Positions 22,164 to 31,490 are shown, numbered from the stretch's first letter. The stretch is 64,000 bases of DNA from Curtobacterium guangdongense (GCF_049341845.1 NZ_JBMPIT010000003.1:1-64000), one strand, 5' to 3'. Made by a program: numbers and translations. Notes: a model not told the origin generated them from the sequence alone.

Positions 22164-24026
22164 TTACACCCCGAGCTGCTCGGCGACCTCGAGCCAGCGC
22201 TCCTCGAGCTGCTCGATCTCGGCCTCGAGCGTTGCGAGCTTCGTCTGCAGCTCCCCCAGCCCGGCGTAGTCGGACTGGTCGTGCGCCGCGAACAGGTCGA
22301 GCACGGTCTGGCGGTCGGCACCCACGCGGGCGATACGGCGATCGAGCGCCGACATCTCCTTCTCCGCGGCGCGACGATCAGCGCCGGACAAGCCGGACGC
22401 ACCCGACGCACCCGACGCACTGGACCCGGCCCCAGGAGCAGGCGACGAGCCCGCGCCGGCCGTGTCGGGCCTCCCGGCCGTCGCGGCGGCAGCCGCTGAC
22501 GCCGTGGACCCACCGGTGCCGGACGCCCGGAGCCGCATGTACTCGTCGACGCCGCCCGGCAGGTGCCGGAGGTGGCCGCCGAGCACGGCGTACTGCTGGT
22601 CGGTGACCCGCTCGAGGAGGTACCGGTCGTGGCTCACGACCAACAGCGTGCCCGGCCAGGTGTCGAGGAGGTCCTCCATCGCGGCGAGCATGTCGGTGTC
22701 GAGGTCGTTGGTCGGCTCGTCGAGGATGAGCACGTTCGGCTCGTCGAGCAGGATGAGCATGAGCTGCAGACGACGCTTCTGCCCACCGCTCAGGTCGCGG
22801 ACGGGTGTGGAGAGCTGCTCGGACGTGAAGCCCAGGCGCTCCAGGAGCTGTGACGGCGTCATCTCCTTGCCGTCGGCGACGTAGCTGGTCTTCTTGCGGG
22901 CGACGACCTCGCGGACACGGTCGTCCGCGTACTGCTGCAGGTCGGCGAGCTGCTGGTCGAGGACCGCGACCTGCACGGTCTTGCCCGTCTTCACGCGGCC
23001 GCTGGTGGGCTGGATACGCCCCGAGACCAGGCCGAGGAGCGTCGACTTCCCGGCGCCGTTCGGCCCGAGGATGCCGGTCCGCTCCCCCGGTGCGATGCGC
23101 CACTCGATGCTCCGGATCGTGGGCTCCGGCGCGTCGGGGAAGGTCACGCCGGCGTCGATCAGGTCGACGACGTCCTTGCCGAGGCGCGCGGTCGCCATCT
23201 GCGACAGGGCGACGGTGTCGCGGATCGGGGGGACGTCGTCGATGAGGGCGTTCGCCGCGTCGATGCGGAACTTCGGCTTGCTCGTGCGGGCCGGAGCACC
23301 GCGGCGGAGCCACGCGAGCTCCTTGCGCGCGAGGTTCTGGCGGCGCTGCTCGCTCGCCGCTGCCTGCCGGTCACGCTCGACACGCTGCAGGATGTAGGCC
23401 GCGTAGCCGCCCTCGAAGGGCTCGACGATGCCGTCGTGGACCTCCCACGTGTCGGTCGACACCGCGTCGAGGAACCACCGGTCGTGCGTCACGACGACGA
23501 GCCCGCCCTGGCTCGGCGACCAGCGACGGTTGATGTGCTCGGCGAGCCACTGGATGCCCTCGACGTCGAGGTGGTTCGTGGGCTCGTCGAGGAACAGCAC
23601 GTCCCAGTCGCCGACGAGCAGGCGCGCGAGGGCGACACGACGGCGCTGTCCTCCGGAGAGGTCGTCGACGGGGACGTCCCACGGGATGTCGGAGACGAGT
23701 CCGCCGATGACGTCGCGGATCTTCGGGTCGCCGGCCCACTCGTGCTCCTCGCGGTCGCCGACGACGACGGCGCCGACGGTCTGGCCCTCCGGCAGGGCGT
23801 CGCGCTGGTCGAGCACGCCGACGGTCACGCCGCCGCGGTGCGTCACGCGGCCGGTGTCGGGTTCGAGGCGCTTCGCGAGCAGGCTGAGGAGCGTCGACTT
23901 GCCGTCGCCGTTCCGGCCGACCACGCCGATGCGGTCACCCTCGTCGATGCCGATGGTGACGCTGTCGAAGACGGTGCGGGTGGGGAACTCGAGATGCAGG
24001 TTCTCGGCGCCGAGGAGATGTGCCAC
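22164..24026 (-). CDS. ABC-F family ATP-binding protein (Uup-like)
   Basis: A 620-residue soluble protein with two ABC ATPase domains: Walker A GRNGDGKST (37-45) with LSGGQ and FLDEPTNHLD, then GPNGAGKST with LSGGQKRR and ILDEPTNDLD. The linker between them and a C-terminal coiled coil (ERWLEVAEQLGV at the end) match the Uup branch of ABC-F proteins, which act on ribosomes or recombination intermediates. A Ser/Ala/Gly-rich stretch (about residues 500-555) separates the second ATPase and the coiled coil. Alone on its strand. Confidence 0.9.
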   Translation of the reverse strand: MAHLLGAENLHLEFPTRTVFDSVTIGIDEGDRIGVVGRNGDGKSTLLSLLAKRLEPDTGRVTHRGGVTVGVLDQRDALPEGQTVGAVVVGDREEHEWAGDPKIRDVIGGLVSDIPWDVPVDDLSGGQRRRVALARLLVGDWDVLFLDEPTNHLDVEGIQWLAEHINRRWSPSQGGLVVVTHDRWFLDAVSTDTWEVHDGIVEPFEGGYAAYILQRVERDRQAAASEQRRQNLARKELAWLRRGAPARTSKPKFRIDAANALIDDVPPIRDTVALSQMATARLGKDVVDLIDAGVTFPDAPEPTIRSIEWRIAPGERTGILGPNGAGKSTLLGLVSGRIQPTSGRVKTGKTVQVAVLDQQLADLQQYADDRVREVVARKKTSYVADGKEMTPSQLLERLGFTSEQLSTPVRDLSGGQKRRLQLMLILLDEPNVLILDEPTNDLDTDMLAAMEDLLDTWPGTLLVVSHDRYLLERVTDQQYAVLGGHLRHLPGGVDEYMRLRASGTGGSTASAAAAATAGRPDTAGAGSSPAPGAGSSASGASGASGLSGADRRAAEKEMSALDRRIARVGADRQTVLDLFAAHDQSDYAGLGELQTKLATLEAEIEQLEERWLEVAEQLGV

Positions 24027-24070
24027 GCGTCAAGGGTAGGTGGCGCGGGTGGGTGGGCGGTGCGACGGGC

Positions 24071-24089
24071 ACCGGACGGGAGGCTCGGG
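24071..24089. repeat. Family A half-core next to a stop codon
   Basis: ACCGGACGGGAGGCTCGGG ends directly against the stop codon of the membrane protein gene at 24090. The pairing arm is absent. Confidence 0.6.
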
Positions 24090-24488
24090 TCAGCTCCCCG
24101 GGGTCGGCTCGCCCTCGCCGGCGGCCTCCTTGGCACGCTTCAGGCGCGCCTTCGCCTCCCAGTACTCGATCTCGCGATCGAGGTCCGCCAGTTCCTGCTC
24201 GGTGGTGGTCACCCGCCGGTCGCCGTGCGCTGCCCGGGCGTGCCCGAGGGAGGCGTACTGGTCCTCGTGGCGGGTGGGCTCGATGTACCGGCCGTGGTTC
24301 CGGGCGCCCGGGGCCCAGTCGTGCCCGATGGCGAACCACACGATGCTGCCGACGACGGGGACCAGCACGACGAGGATCACCCACGCGATCTTCGGCAGCC
24401 CGCGGATCTGGTCGTCGGTCTTCGTCAGGATGTCGATCAGGGCGAACACCAGCAGGACGATCGTCAGCCCGGGCAACAGCACGCTCAT
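24090..24488 (-). CDS. PLDc_N-type small membrane protein
   Basis: A 132-residue protein: an N-terminal membrane segment (VLLPGLTIVLLVFALIDIL), the family block LPKIAWVILVVLVPVVGSIVWF with WF-x-IG, and a cytoplasmic tail with RRVTTTEQELADLDREIEYWEAK-like heptads (given by position 88-112) that suggest a short coiled coil. This is the layout of phospholipase-D N-terminal-domain proteins without a nuclease domain. Function unknown. Confidence 0.75.
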   Translation of the reverse strand: MSVLLPGLTIVLLVFALIDILTKTDDQIRGLPKIAWVILVVLVPVVGSIVWFAIGHDWAPGARNHGRYIEPTRHEDQYASLGHARAAHGDRRVTTTEQELADLDREIEYWEAKARLKRAKEAAGEGEPTPGS

Positions 24489-24533
24489 GACCCGGATTCT
24501 ATGGAACGCCTTGGAGCCAGCGCTACGCCCGCG

Positions 24534-24968
24534 TCAGAGGGACGCCACCCACTCGTCGGAGCCGTCCGTGAATCGCTGGTGCTTCCAGATCGGCACCCGA
24601 TCCTTGACGAGGTCGATGAGCGCCCCGCACGCGGCGAACGCATGCCCGCGGTGCGCGGAGGACACGGCCGCGGCGAGCGCGACGTCCCCGATGCCGAGGG
24701 ACCCGACCCGGTGCAGGACGGCGATCCGGACCTCGGGGTGCTCGTCGGCGATCGTGGCCGCGACCTCGGCGATGACGTCACAGGCGCTCGGGTGTCGTTC
24801 GTAGTGCAGCGCGGTGACGCCCTTGCCGTCGTCGTGGTCGCGCACGACGCCGGCGAAGGTCACCACGGCGCCGTCCTGATCGGTGGCGACGACGGCAGAC
24901 ACCTCGTCGACGGAGATCGGCCGGTCGACGACGTCCGCGAGGACGACACGATCCGTGCCGCCGGTCAC
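24534..24968 (-). CDS. moaE: Molybdopterin synthase catalytic subunit
   Basis: A 144-residue MoaE. With MoaD it inserts two sulfurs into cyclic pyranopterin monophosphate. Characteristic stretches are GAVVTFAGVVRDHDDGKGV, LHYERHPSA, HRVGSLGIGD and the catalytic-site PIWKHQRFTDGSDEW. It overlaps the mog gene by 4 bases. MoaD is not found nearby. Confidence 0.92.
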   Translation of the reverse strand: MTGGTDRVVLADVVDRPISVDEVSAVVATDQDGAVVTFAGVVRDHDDGKGVTALHYERHPSACDVIAEVAATIADEHPEVRIAVLHRVGSLGIGDVALAAAVSSAHRGHAFAACGALIDLVKDRVPIWKHQRFTDGSDEWVASL

Positions 24969-25477
24969 GAGGCGCTCCGCGGTGTGTGTCCCTCGCCGTG
25001 CACCTGGGCCAGGACGTGCTCGAGCAACCCGTCGAGCACGACGAGCCCGTCAGCGACCCCGCCACGCGACCCGGGCAGCGTGACGACGAACGCTCCCCCG
25101 GTGGCGATGCCGGCGACCCCGCGGCTGAGGAGCGCCGTCGGCCCTGCCCCCGCCAGTCCTCTGCGGCGGATCTCCTCGATGACGCCGGGGAGCTCGAGGT
25201 CGAGCAGGGGCGCAACTGCCTCCGGGGTGCGGTCGGTCGGCGTGACCCCGGTGCCGCCGGTGGTGATGACGACGCGCGCATCGGCGAGGAGCTCACTCGT
25301 CACGGTCTCGGCGACGGGGCCGCCGTCCGCGACGATGACCGGCTCCGGCACGGTGAACTCGCGCTCGCGGAGCCAGCCGGCGATGACGGGCCCGGTGCGG
25401 TCGAGGGCGGGATCGGCGGCGGCCTGGGTCGAGACGACGACCACGACCGCGCGGCCCTTCGTCGGTTGCGAGGTCAT
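24965..25477 (-). CDS. mog: MogA/MoaB-type molybdopterin adenylyltransferase
   Basis: A 170-residue protein that activates molybdopterin by adenylylation before molybdate insertion. The family signature ITTGGTGVTPTDRTPEAV starts at residue 71, and LPGSRGGVADGL lies in the C-terminal part. ATG 25477 overlaps the moaC stop (ATGA), and its own stop overlaps moaE. The frame remains open upstream but that part is a shadow of moaC. Confidence 0.88.
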   Translation of the reverse strand: MTSQPTKGRAVVVVVSTQAAADPALDRTGPVIAGWLREREFTVPEPVIVADGGPVAETVTSELLADARVVITTGGTGVTPTDRTPEAVAPLLDLELPGVIEEIRRRGLAGAGPTALLSRGVAGIATGGAFVVTLPGSRGGVADGLVVLDGLLEHVLAQVHGEGHTPRSAS

Positions 25478-25962
25478 CGTGCGCTCCAGTCCCCTGATCG
25501 TCCGCCGTGCTTCTCGAGCACCCGGACGTCCGTGATGGTTGCCGCCCGGTCGACGGCCTTCACCATGTCGTACACGGTCAGTGCGCCGACGCTCGCCCCG
25601 GTCAGGGCCTCCATCTCGACACCGGTCCGCGAGGTGGTGCGCACCGAGACCTCGACCACGACACGGTCGTCCGCCCCGGTGATGTCGACCTGGACGCCGG
25701 CGATGGGCAGCGGATGGCAGAGCGGGATCAGGTCGGAGGTCTTCTTCACGGCCATGATCGCCGCGATCCGGGCGGTGCCGATGACCTCGCCCTTGGGCAG
25801 CGACCCGTCCAGGATCCTGGTCACGACATCGGGTCGGGTGACGAGCGTCGCGGTCGCGGTGGCGGAGCGGTCGGTGACGTCCTTCGCGGAGACGTCGACC
25901 ATGTGCGCGCTGCCGTCCGCCCGGACGTGGGAGAGGTCGGACGAGTCGGACGGGTCGGTCAT
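25474..25962 (-). CDS. moaC: Cyclic pyranopterin monophosphate synthase
   Basis: A 162-residue MoaC, which closes the pyranopterin ring after the radical-SAM step of MoaA. The block KKTSDLIPLCHPLPI and the C-terminal ALTVYDMVKAVDR are diagnostic. The ATG at 25962 overlaps the moeA stop by 4 bases. The N-terminal DSSDLSHVRADGSAHMVDVS segment is normal for the family. Confidence 0.94.
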   Translation of the reverse strand: MTDPSDSSDLSHVRADGSAHMVDVSAKDVTDRSATATATLVTRPDVVTRILDGSLPKGEVIGTARIAAIMAVKKTSDLIPLCHPLPIAGVQVDITGADDRVVVEVSVRTTSRTGVEMEALTGASVGALTVYDMVKAVDRAATITDVRVLEKHGGRSGDWSAR

Positions 25963-27176
25963 CGGATGCTCCAGACGGTGAGGGGGTCGCCGGGTTCGAC
26001 GGCCGAGGTGCCGACGGGCACGTGCACCAGGTGCGTTGCGTCGGCGTAGTGGGCGAGGAGGTGCGAACTCGGGCCGCCGACGAAGTGCGCGGTACCGTCG
26101 ACCACGGTGCCGCGACGGACCTGGTGCTTGCCGTCCGGGGAAACGGCGGACGACGCCGCGGGGAGCACCTGTGTCGGACGCGCGTCCGGCATCCGTGCGG
26201 CACGGGCGAGGACGGGCCGCAGGAAGACCTCGAACGAGACGAGCGCCGACACCGGGTTGCCCGGGAACGAGACCACCGGGACCGGTCGCCCGGCGATCGT
26301 GACGGTGCCGAAGGCCTGCGGACCACCGGGCTGCATCGCGACCGGGGTCACGGCGAGGCCACGGGGCTCGAGCGCCTGCCGGACGACCTCGTACGCACCG
26401 GCGCTGATCCCGCCCGTCGTCAGGACGAGGTCGGCCCAGTCCCCCACGGCGTCGTCGAGCGCGGCGAAGAACCGGGCGTCGTCGTCGGGGACACGCACCA
26501 CGCGGGATTCGACCCCGACCTCGGCGAGGGCGGCCCGCAGTGCGATGCCGTTCGCGTCGTTGATCGCGGCCCCGCCGTCGCCACCGAGTTCCGATCCCGT
26601 GGACACGACGAGCACCCGGGGACGTCTGACGAGTTCGACCTGGTCGACCCCGGCGGCGGCGAGCGCCCCGAGCACCGCCGGCGTGAGCGGGGCTCCGGCA
26701 TCGACGACGACCGCACCCGCGGCGAGGTCGGAGCCGACGGTCCGGACGAAGGTACCGGCGGTGAGGTCGGCCGGGACCGCGACCTCGGTGAGCGCGAGTG
26801 CCGCGGGGAAGGACCCCGGCGGCGTGGCTTCGACCGGGAACACCGCATCGGCACCGTCCGGGATCCGCGCCCCGGTCATGATCGGGGCGGCTTCCCCGGC
26901 GAGCAGCGGCTCCGGGACGACCCCGGCGGCGATGGGTGACGCGACGCGGAGCGTCGTCCCCGCGTCTCCGGACCGCACCGCGAACCCGTCCATCTGGCTG
27001 TTGTCGAACGCCGGCAGCGGACCAGGCGAGACGACGGCCCGACCGAGCACGCGGTACCCGTGCCCCGCACCGGTGTCGACGGCGAGGTCGTCGACGAGCC
27101 GTGCCTCCAGCCCGGGCGACAGGACCGGCGCGACCAACGCTTCCACCTCGTCGCGGTGCTGACCGATCGTTCGCAC
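25959..27176 (-). CDS. moeA: Molybdopterin molybdotransferase
   Basis: A 405-residue canonical MoeA with NSQMDGFAV, MTGARIPDGADAV, VSTGSELGG, TTGGISAGAYEV and FPGNPVSALVSFE. GTG 27176 has GGAGG 5 bases upstream. First gene of moeA-moaC-mog-moaE, all joined by 4-base overlaps. It is distinct from the divergent copy at 3982-5157, so this genome has at least two MoeA-type proteins. The promoter probably lies in the 95-base gap shared with the divergent mtnP. Confidence 0.92.
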   Translation of the reverse strand: MRTIGQHRDEVEALVAPVLSPGLEARLVDDLAVDTGAGHGYRVLGRAVVSPGPLPAFDNSQMDGFAVRSGDAGTTLRVASPIAAGVVPEPLLAGEAAPIMTGARIPDGADAVFPVEATPPGSFPAALALTEVAVPADLTAGTFVRTVGSDLAAGAVVVDAGAPLTPAVLGALAAAGVDQVELVRRPRVLVVSTGSELGGDGGAAINDANGIALRAALAEVGVESRVVRVPDDDARFFAALDDAVGDWADLVLTTGGISAGAYEVVRQALEPRGLAVTPVAMQPGGPQAFGTVTIAGRPVPVVSFPGNPVSALVSFEVFLRPVLARAARMPDARPTQVLPAASSAVSPDGKHQVRRGTVVDGTAHFVGGPSSHLLAHYADATHLVHVPVGTSAVEPGDPLTVWSIR

Positions 27177-27271
27177 AGGGGCCTCCGAATGACTTCGATG
27201 CGGGCCCGGACGGGCGCGTGTCAGTAGCGTAACGAGCGCGCACCGCGCGCCATGGACGATTCGGAGGACCT

Positions 27272-28117
27272 GTGGAGAACGACGTGACCGCGACCATCGG
27301 TGTGATCGGCGGCTCCGGCCTGTACGAGCTGTTCGCACCGGGAACCGCCGATGAGATCGACGTGGAGACGCCCTTCGGGCCGACCTCCTCCCCCGTCACC
27401 GTGGGGACGATGGCGGGCAAGCGCGTCGCGTTCCTCACCCGGCACGGCCGCGAGCACTCCGTGGCACCGCACCTGATCAACCACCGCGCGAACGTCTGGG
27501 CGCTCCGGTCCCTCGGCGTCCGCGCGATCGTGTCGTCGAGCGCCGTCGGCGGCTTGCACCCCGACTACGCCCCCGGGACGTTCGTGGTCACCGACCAGCT
27601 CATCGACCGGACCTGGGGCCGCGCCGACACGTTCTTCGAGGACCAGGTGCAGCACCTGTCGTTCGCCGATCCGTTCGACCCCGTGCTCCGTGGCGTCGCG
27701 ATCGAAGCCCTCGCCGACCGCGACGTGCCGTTCCGCCCGACCGGCACGTGTGTCGTCATCCAGGGGCCGCGGTTCTCGACCCGCGCCGAGTCGGTGTGGA
27801 TGCGCGAGGCCGGCGGCCACACGATCAACATGACGATGACGCCGGAGGTCCCCCTGGCCGCCGAGATCGGGATCGGCACGGTGAACCTGTCGTTCGTGAC
27901 CGACGCCGACGCGGGCCTGGCGCCCAGCGAAGCCGACGCAGCAGCGAGCGCGGAGACCCCCGTCACCCACGCCCTCGTGATGGAGCGCCTCGCCCGCGCG
28001 AACGAGGTCATCGTCGGCGCGATCGGGAGCATCGTCGGTTCGATCCCCGACGACTTCACGCCGCGGGCACTCGTCCCGGCAGCGGCGAGCGCCACGATCA
28101 TCGCGATGACGGCATGA
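27272..28117 (+). CDS. mtnP: S-methyl-5'-thioadenosine phosphorylase
   Basis: A 281-residue PNP/MTAP family enzyme cleaving methylthioadenosine to adenine and methylthioribose-1-phosphate. Signatures: GVIGGSGLYEL, the phosphate-binding LTRHGREHSVAPHLINHRAN, FSTRAES and NMTMTPEVPLAAE. GTG 27272 follows GGAGGACC. The substrate could instead be inosine/guanosine, as close relatives differ by few residues. Overlaps the epimerase gene by 4 bases. Confidence 0.88.
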   Translation: MENDVTATIGVIGGSGLYELFAPGTADEIDVETPFGPTSSPVTVGTMAGKRVAFLTRHGREHSVAPHLINHRANVWALRSLGVRAIVSSSAVGGLHPDYAPGTFVVTDQLIDRTWGRADTFFEDQVQHLSFADPFDPVLRGVAIEALADRDVPFRPTGTCVVIQGPRFSTRAESVWMREAGGHTINMTMTPEVPLAAEIGIGTVNLSFVTDADAGLAPSEADAAASAETPVTHALVMERLARANEVIVGAIGSIVGSIPDDFTPRALVPAAASATIIAMTA

Positions 28118-29184
28118 CCCGCCTGCTCGTCACCGGCGGCGCGGGCTTCATCGGTTCCGCGATCGTCCGCCGTGCCCTGGCCGACGGCTACGAGGTGCGG
28201 GTGCTCGACTCCCTCCGCGCCGACGTGCACGGGGACCCCGCCGACGTCATCGCCGACCACGAGCGCCGCGGCATCGCGTTCGTGCACGGCGACGTCCGCG
28301 AGCGGGTCGCCCTCGACGCCGCACTCGACGGCGTCGACGTCGTGTGCCACCAGGCGGCGAAGGTCGGCCTCGGGGTCGACTTCCAGGACGCCCCGGACTA
28401 CGTCTCGAGCAACGACGCCGGCACCGCCCACGTGCTCGCCGGCATGGACCGGTCCGGCATCGGCCGGCTCGTCGTCGCGAGCTCGATGGTCGTCTACGGC
28501 GAGGGCGCGTACACGACCTCCGACGGCACGCCGATGCGTCCGCCTGCCCGCCGCCGCGAGGACCTCGACGCCGGCCGCTTCGACCCGATCGGACCGGACG
28601 GCGAGCCGCTCGTCCCCGGGCTCATCGACGAGTCGGCGGCACTCGACCCCCGCAACGTGTACGCGCAGACGAAGGTCGCGCAGGAACACCTCGCGTCGTC
28701 GTGGGCCCGCGCCACCGGCGGCCGCGCGGTCGCGCTCCGCTACCACAACGTCTACGGACCGGGCATGCCCGCGAACACCCCCTACGCCGGTGTCGCCTCG
28801 CTGTTCCGGAGTGCGATCGCCCGCGGCGAGGCGCCGCGCGTCTTCGAGGACGGCGCACAGCGACGGGACTTCGTGCACGTGGACGACGTCGCCGGCGCGA
28901 ACCTGGCGTCGATCGGGGCGACCGACGCCATGGACCCGGACTCGTTCCGCGCGTACAACGTCGGGTCGGGCACCGTGCACACGATCGGCGACATGGCCGC
29001 GGCGATCGCGGGGACGGCCGGGCTCACGCCCGTCGTCACCGGCGAGTACCGGCTCGGTGACGTCCGGCACGTCACGGCGTCGTCCGCGCGGATCGCGGAC
29101 GAGCTCGGCTGGCGCGCCGAGGTCGACTTCGAGCGCGGGATGCGCGGGTTCGCGGACGCACCGCTCCGCGCAGCCGTGCGCTGA
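28114..29184 (+). CDS. NAD-dependent epimerase/dehydratase (extended SDR)
   Basis: A 356-residue nucleotide-sugar-modifying SDR: N-terminal VTGGAGFIGSAIVRRAL, catalytic YAQTK (Tyr-x3-Lys) preceded by an SSM serine region, and a C-terminal substrate domain. About 40 residues are inserted between the serine strand and YAQTK (RREDLDAGRFDPIGPDG). Similar to UDP-glucose 4-epimerase-like proteins; the precise sugar is not clear. It starts an apparent set with the downstream glycosyltransferase, DUF2064 and methyltransferase genes, though a family A palindrome separates them. Confidence 0.85.
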   Translation: MTRLLVTGGAGFIGSAIVRRALADGYEVRVLDSLRADVHGDPADVIADHERRGIAFVHGDVRERVALDAALDGVDVVCHQAAKVGLGVDFQDAPDYVSSNDAGTAHVLAGMDRSGIGRLVVASSMVVYGEGAYTTSDGTPMRPPARRREDLDAGRFDPIGPDGEPLVPGLIDESAALDPRNVYAQTKVAQEHLASSWARATGGRAVALRYHNVYGPGMPANTPYAGVASLFRSAIARGEAPRVFEDGAQRRDFVHVDDVAGANLASIGATDAMDPDSFRAYNVGSGTVHTIGDMAAAIAGTAGLTPVVTGEYRLGDVRHVTASSARIADELGWRAEVDFERGMRGFADAPLRAAVR

Positions 29185-29205
29185 GGCGCCGCCCCGGCCA
29201 CACAC

Positions 29206-29249
29206 CGGACGGGAGGCTCGTGGCGGCCCCGCCACGAGCCTCCCGTCCG
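29206..29249. repeat. Family A palindrome, copy 3
   Basis: Perfect 21-bp arms (29206-29226 and 29229-29249) with a 2-base centre and the core CGGACGGGAGGCTCGTGG. This copy lies between two genes of the same direction, so it is either an attenuator or marks the end of the mtnP-epimerase unit. Confidence 0.85.
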
Positions 29250-29374
29250 CCGTTCCTGTGCGCGCACCGGACACGGGGTACGAAGGACCTGCACATCCCC
29301 AGCGACTCGCCGGTTGAGTGGTGCGCATGGCAACGTCCTCCAGTCGCAACGGCCGACCGCACCGAATGGTGGGC

Positions 29375-30139
29375 ATGAAGGTCGACGTCATCCTCCCCTG
29401 TCTCGACGAGGCCGATGCCCTGCCGACGGTCATCGGTCGACTGCCGGACGGCTACCGCGCCATCGTGGTGGACAACGGCTCGACCGACGGCTCCGCGGAC
29501 ATCGCACGCGCGCTCGGGGCCCTCGTGGTCACCGAGTCCCGCCGCGGCTTCGGCAGCGCCTGCGCCGCCGGCGTCGAGGCCGCCACCGCCGAGTACGTCG
29601 CCTTCTGCGACGCCGACGCCTCGATGGACCCGGCAGAGCTCCCGCCGCTGGTCCGCCGCGTCGCGGAGGGCCGCACCGACCTGGCGCTCGGCCGCCGCGT
29701 CCCGACCACCCCCGGCGCCTGGGCCCCGCACGCACGCTTCGCGAACCGCGTCCTCGCCGTCCTCATGCACCGGGCGACCGGGTACCGCCTCCGCGACCTC
29801 GGCCCGATGCGCGTGATGCGCCGCGAAGACCTGGTCGCGCTCGACCTGCAGGACCGCCGGAGCGGCTACCCGCTCGAGATGGTCCTCGCCGCCCACGCCG
29901 CCGGCTGGCGTGTCGACGAGTCGGACATCGGCTACGCCCAGCGCGTCGGCGACAGCAAGGTCACCGGAACGCTCCGCGGCACGATCAACGCGGTGCGCGA
30001 CATGACGCGCCTGCTGCGCGCGTACCGCCAGGAGGCCCGGACCCGCACCGTCGCGCCGGCTTCGCTCCGCCGCACGGCTGGCTCCACCGCCCGCAGCACC
30101 TCCGCCTCCGCCTCCAACGTCGAGGAGGTGCGCTCATGA
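29375..30139 (+). CDS. Family 2 glycosyltransferase
   Basis: A 254-residue GT-A enzyme: VILPCLDEADALPTVI, VVDNGSTDGSADIA, a DADAS metal-binding motif and a C-terminal region with GDSKVTGTLRGT typical of dolichyl-phosphate-mannose-synthase-like proteins. No membrane anchor is seen. The start is uncertain (ATG 29375 preferred; 29366 and 29327 in frame). Ends with a 4-base overlap into the DUF2064 gene. Confidence 0.85.
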   Translation: MKVDVILPCLDEADALPTVIGRLPDGYRAIVVDNGSTDGSADIARALGALVVTESRRGFGSACAAGVEAATAEYVAFCDADASMDPAELPPLVRRVAEGRTDLALGRRVPTTPGAWAPHARFANRVLAVLMHRATGYRLRDLGPMRVMRREDLVALDLQDRRSGYPLEMVLAAHAAGWRVDESDIGYAQRVGDSKVTGTLRGTINAVRDMTRLLRAYRQEARTRTVAPASLRRTAGSTARSTSASASNVEEVRS

Positions 30140-30792
30140 GCGTCATCGCAACCTCCCCGATCACGGTCGTCGTGATCGCCAAGGAGTGCCTGCCCGGCCG
30201 GGTGAAGACCCGGTTGACGCCGGCCCTCTCCCCCGAGGCTGCCGCCCGGGTCGCGAGCGCGAGCCTCGACGACACGCTCCGCACCGTCGCCGGGCTGCCC
30301 GTCGAGCGCCGCGTGCTGTTCTTCGACGGCTCGGTCGTCCCGGACGCGGCTGCCGGCTTCGACGTCCTGCACCAGCCGGGCGGCGGACTCGACGAGCGTC
30401 TCGGCTTCCTGTTCGACACGATGACCGGCCCCACGCTGCTGGTCGGCATGGACACCCCGCAGGTCTCCGCCACCGACGTCGCACCCGTGCTCGACGCCCC
30501 CGACCGCGACGCCTGGTTCGGCCCGGCCGAGGACGGCGGCTTCTGGTCCCTGTACCTCCGCGAACCGACGGGCGACCTGCTGCGCGGGGTCCCGATGTCC
30601 CAGGACGACACGGGTGCCGTGCAGCTGGCACGCCTCACGGCCGCCGGGCTCGACGTCGGCATGCTCACCGAGCTGCTCGACGTGGACACGATCGACGATG
30701 CCGGTGTCGTGGCCGGACTCGCGCCGGACTCCGGGTTCGCCGCTGCCCTGCGCGCCGAGGACGGCGCACTCACCGCCGGAGGCACCCGATGA
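30136..30792 (+). CDS. DUF2064/TIGR04282-type glycosyltransferase-like protein
   Basis: A 218-residue nucleotidyltransferase-fold protein: AKECLPGRVKTRLTPALSP at the start, LLVGMDTPQVS in the middle and GPAEDGGFWSLYL further on, all typical of DUF2064. Its activity is undefined; relatives resemble CofC and MobA. GAGGAGGTG lies 5 bases before the ATG. It overlaps both neighbours by 4 bases, so glycosyltransferase, DUF2064 protein and methyltransferase are probably made together. Confidence 0.83.
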   Translation: MSVIATSPITVVVIAKECLPGRVKTRLTPALSPEAAARVASASLDDTLRTVAGLPVERRVLFFDGSVVPDAAAGFDVLHQPGGGLDERLGFLFDTMTGPTLLVGMDTPQVSATDVAPVLDAPDRDAWFGPAEDGGFWSLYLREPTGDLLRGVPMSQDDTGAVQLARLTAAGLDVGMLTELLDVDTIDDAGVVAGLAPDSGFAAALRAEDGALTAGGTR

Positions 30793-31457
30793 GCGACATC
30801 ACCCAGACCGCCGTCACCTTCGGCACCGGCGGCGACGAACCCTACGCACGGGCGCTCCGGAGCGACGGTCGCCTCCGTCTCACCGACCCCGACCGGCCCG
30901 GCGTCGGCATCACGATGGACGTCGGACGGTGGAGTGCTGCCGCCGACCGGGTCGACCGCTCCCTGCTGGACGACGTCGACGGCCCCGTGATCGACATCGG
31001 CTGCGGCCCCGGGCGCATGCTCGTCGCGGCGCGCACGCTCGGCATCCCCGCACTCGGGGTCGACGTCTCCGCCGAAGCCGTCGCGATCGCGAAGCGCTCC
31101 GGCGGCCGGGCGATCCAGGGCTCCGTGTTCGATCCCGTCCCCGACGAGGGACGCTGGGACACCGCGCTCGTCCTCGACGGCAACATCGGCATCGGGGGCG
31201 ACCCCGCCGCCCTCCTCGCGCGTTGTCGCGACATCGTCCGCACCGGTGGTCGCGTCGTCGTCGAGACGCACACGGACCCGACCGTCGACCGCACCTACCG
31301 GGCCCGCGTGGTGGACACCGACGGGCACGAGAGCGCCGAGTTCCCCTGGGCCGAGGTCGGCCTCGACGCCCTGCACCGACACGCCGCCGACGCCGGGCTC
31401 GTCGCCCGACAGAGCTGGACGGTCGCCGGTCGGAGCTTCTGCGAGCTCGTCGCCTGA
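30789..31457 (+). CDS. Class I SAM-dependent methyltransferase
   Basis: A 222-residue methyltransferase with motif I VIDIGCGPGRML, a DVS acidic end of strand 2 and TALVLDGNIGIGGDP in the motif IV/V region. The first 60 residues are a family-specific cap. It ends the glycosyltransferase-DUF2064-methyltransferase unit. Substrate unknown; the context suggests a sugar or a cell-surface compound. Confidence 0.83.
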   Translation: MSDITQTAVTFGTGGDEPYARALRSDGRLRLTDPDRPGVGITMDVGRWSAAADRVDRSLLDDVDGPVIDIGCGPGRMLVAARTLGIPALGVDVSAEAVAIAKRSGGRAIQGSVFDPVPDEGRWDTALVLDGNIGIGGDPAALLARCRDIVRTGGRVVVETHTDPTVDRTYRARVVDTDGHESAEFPWAEVGLDALHRHAADAGLVARQSWTVAGRSFCELVA

Positions 31458-31468
31458 GGCCGACTCTT

Positions 31469-31490
31469 CTTTTGCATTCTGCAAGAAAAG
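31469..31490. promoter_or_regulatory. Inverted repeat upstream of the small repeat protein gene
   Basis: CTTTTGCA and TGCAAGAAAAG form an AT-rich near-palindrome 90 bases before the small gene. It may be an operator or a weak terminator of the methyltransferase gene. A similar TTTGC-N7-GCAAA element lies at 34571. Confidence 0.35.

Noticed and set aside
22378..23313. Several open frames antisense to or out of frame with the ABC-F gene
   Set aside because: They consist of Arg/Pro/Ala/Gly-rich sequence typical of shadow frames, and the ABC-F frame explains the whole stretch.
27176..27272. Molybdenum-cofactor riboswitch upstream of moeA
   Set aside because: The gap is only 95 bases, shared by two divergent genes, and shows no multi-stem conserved structure.
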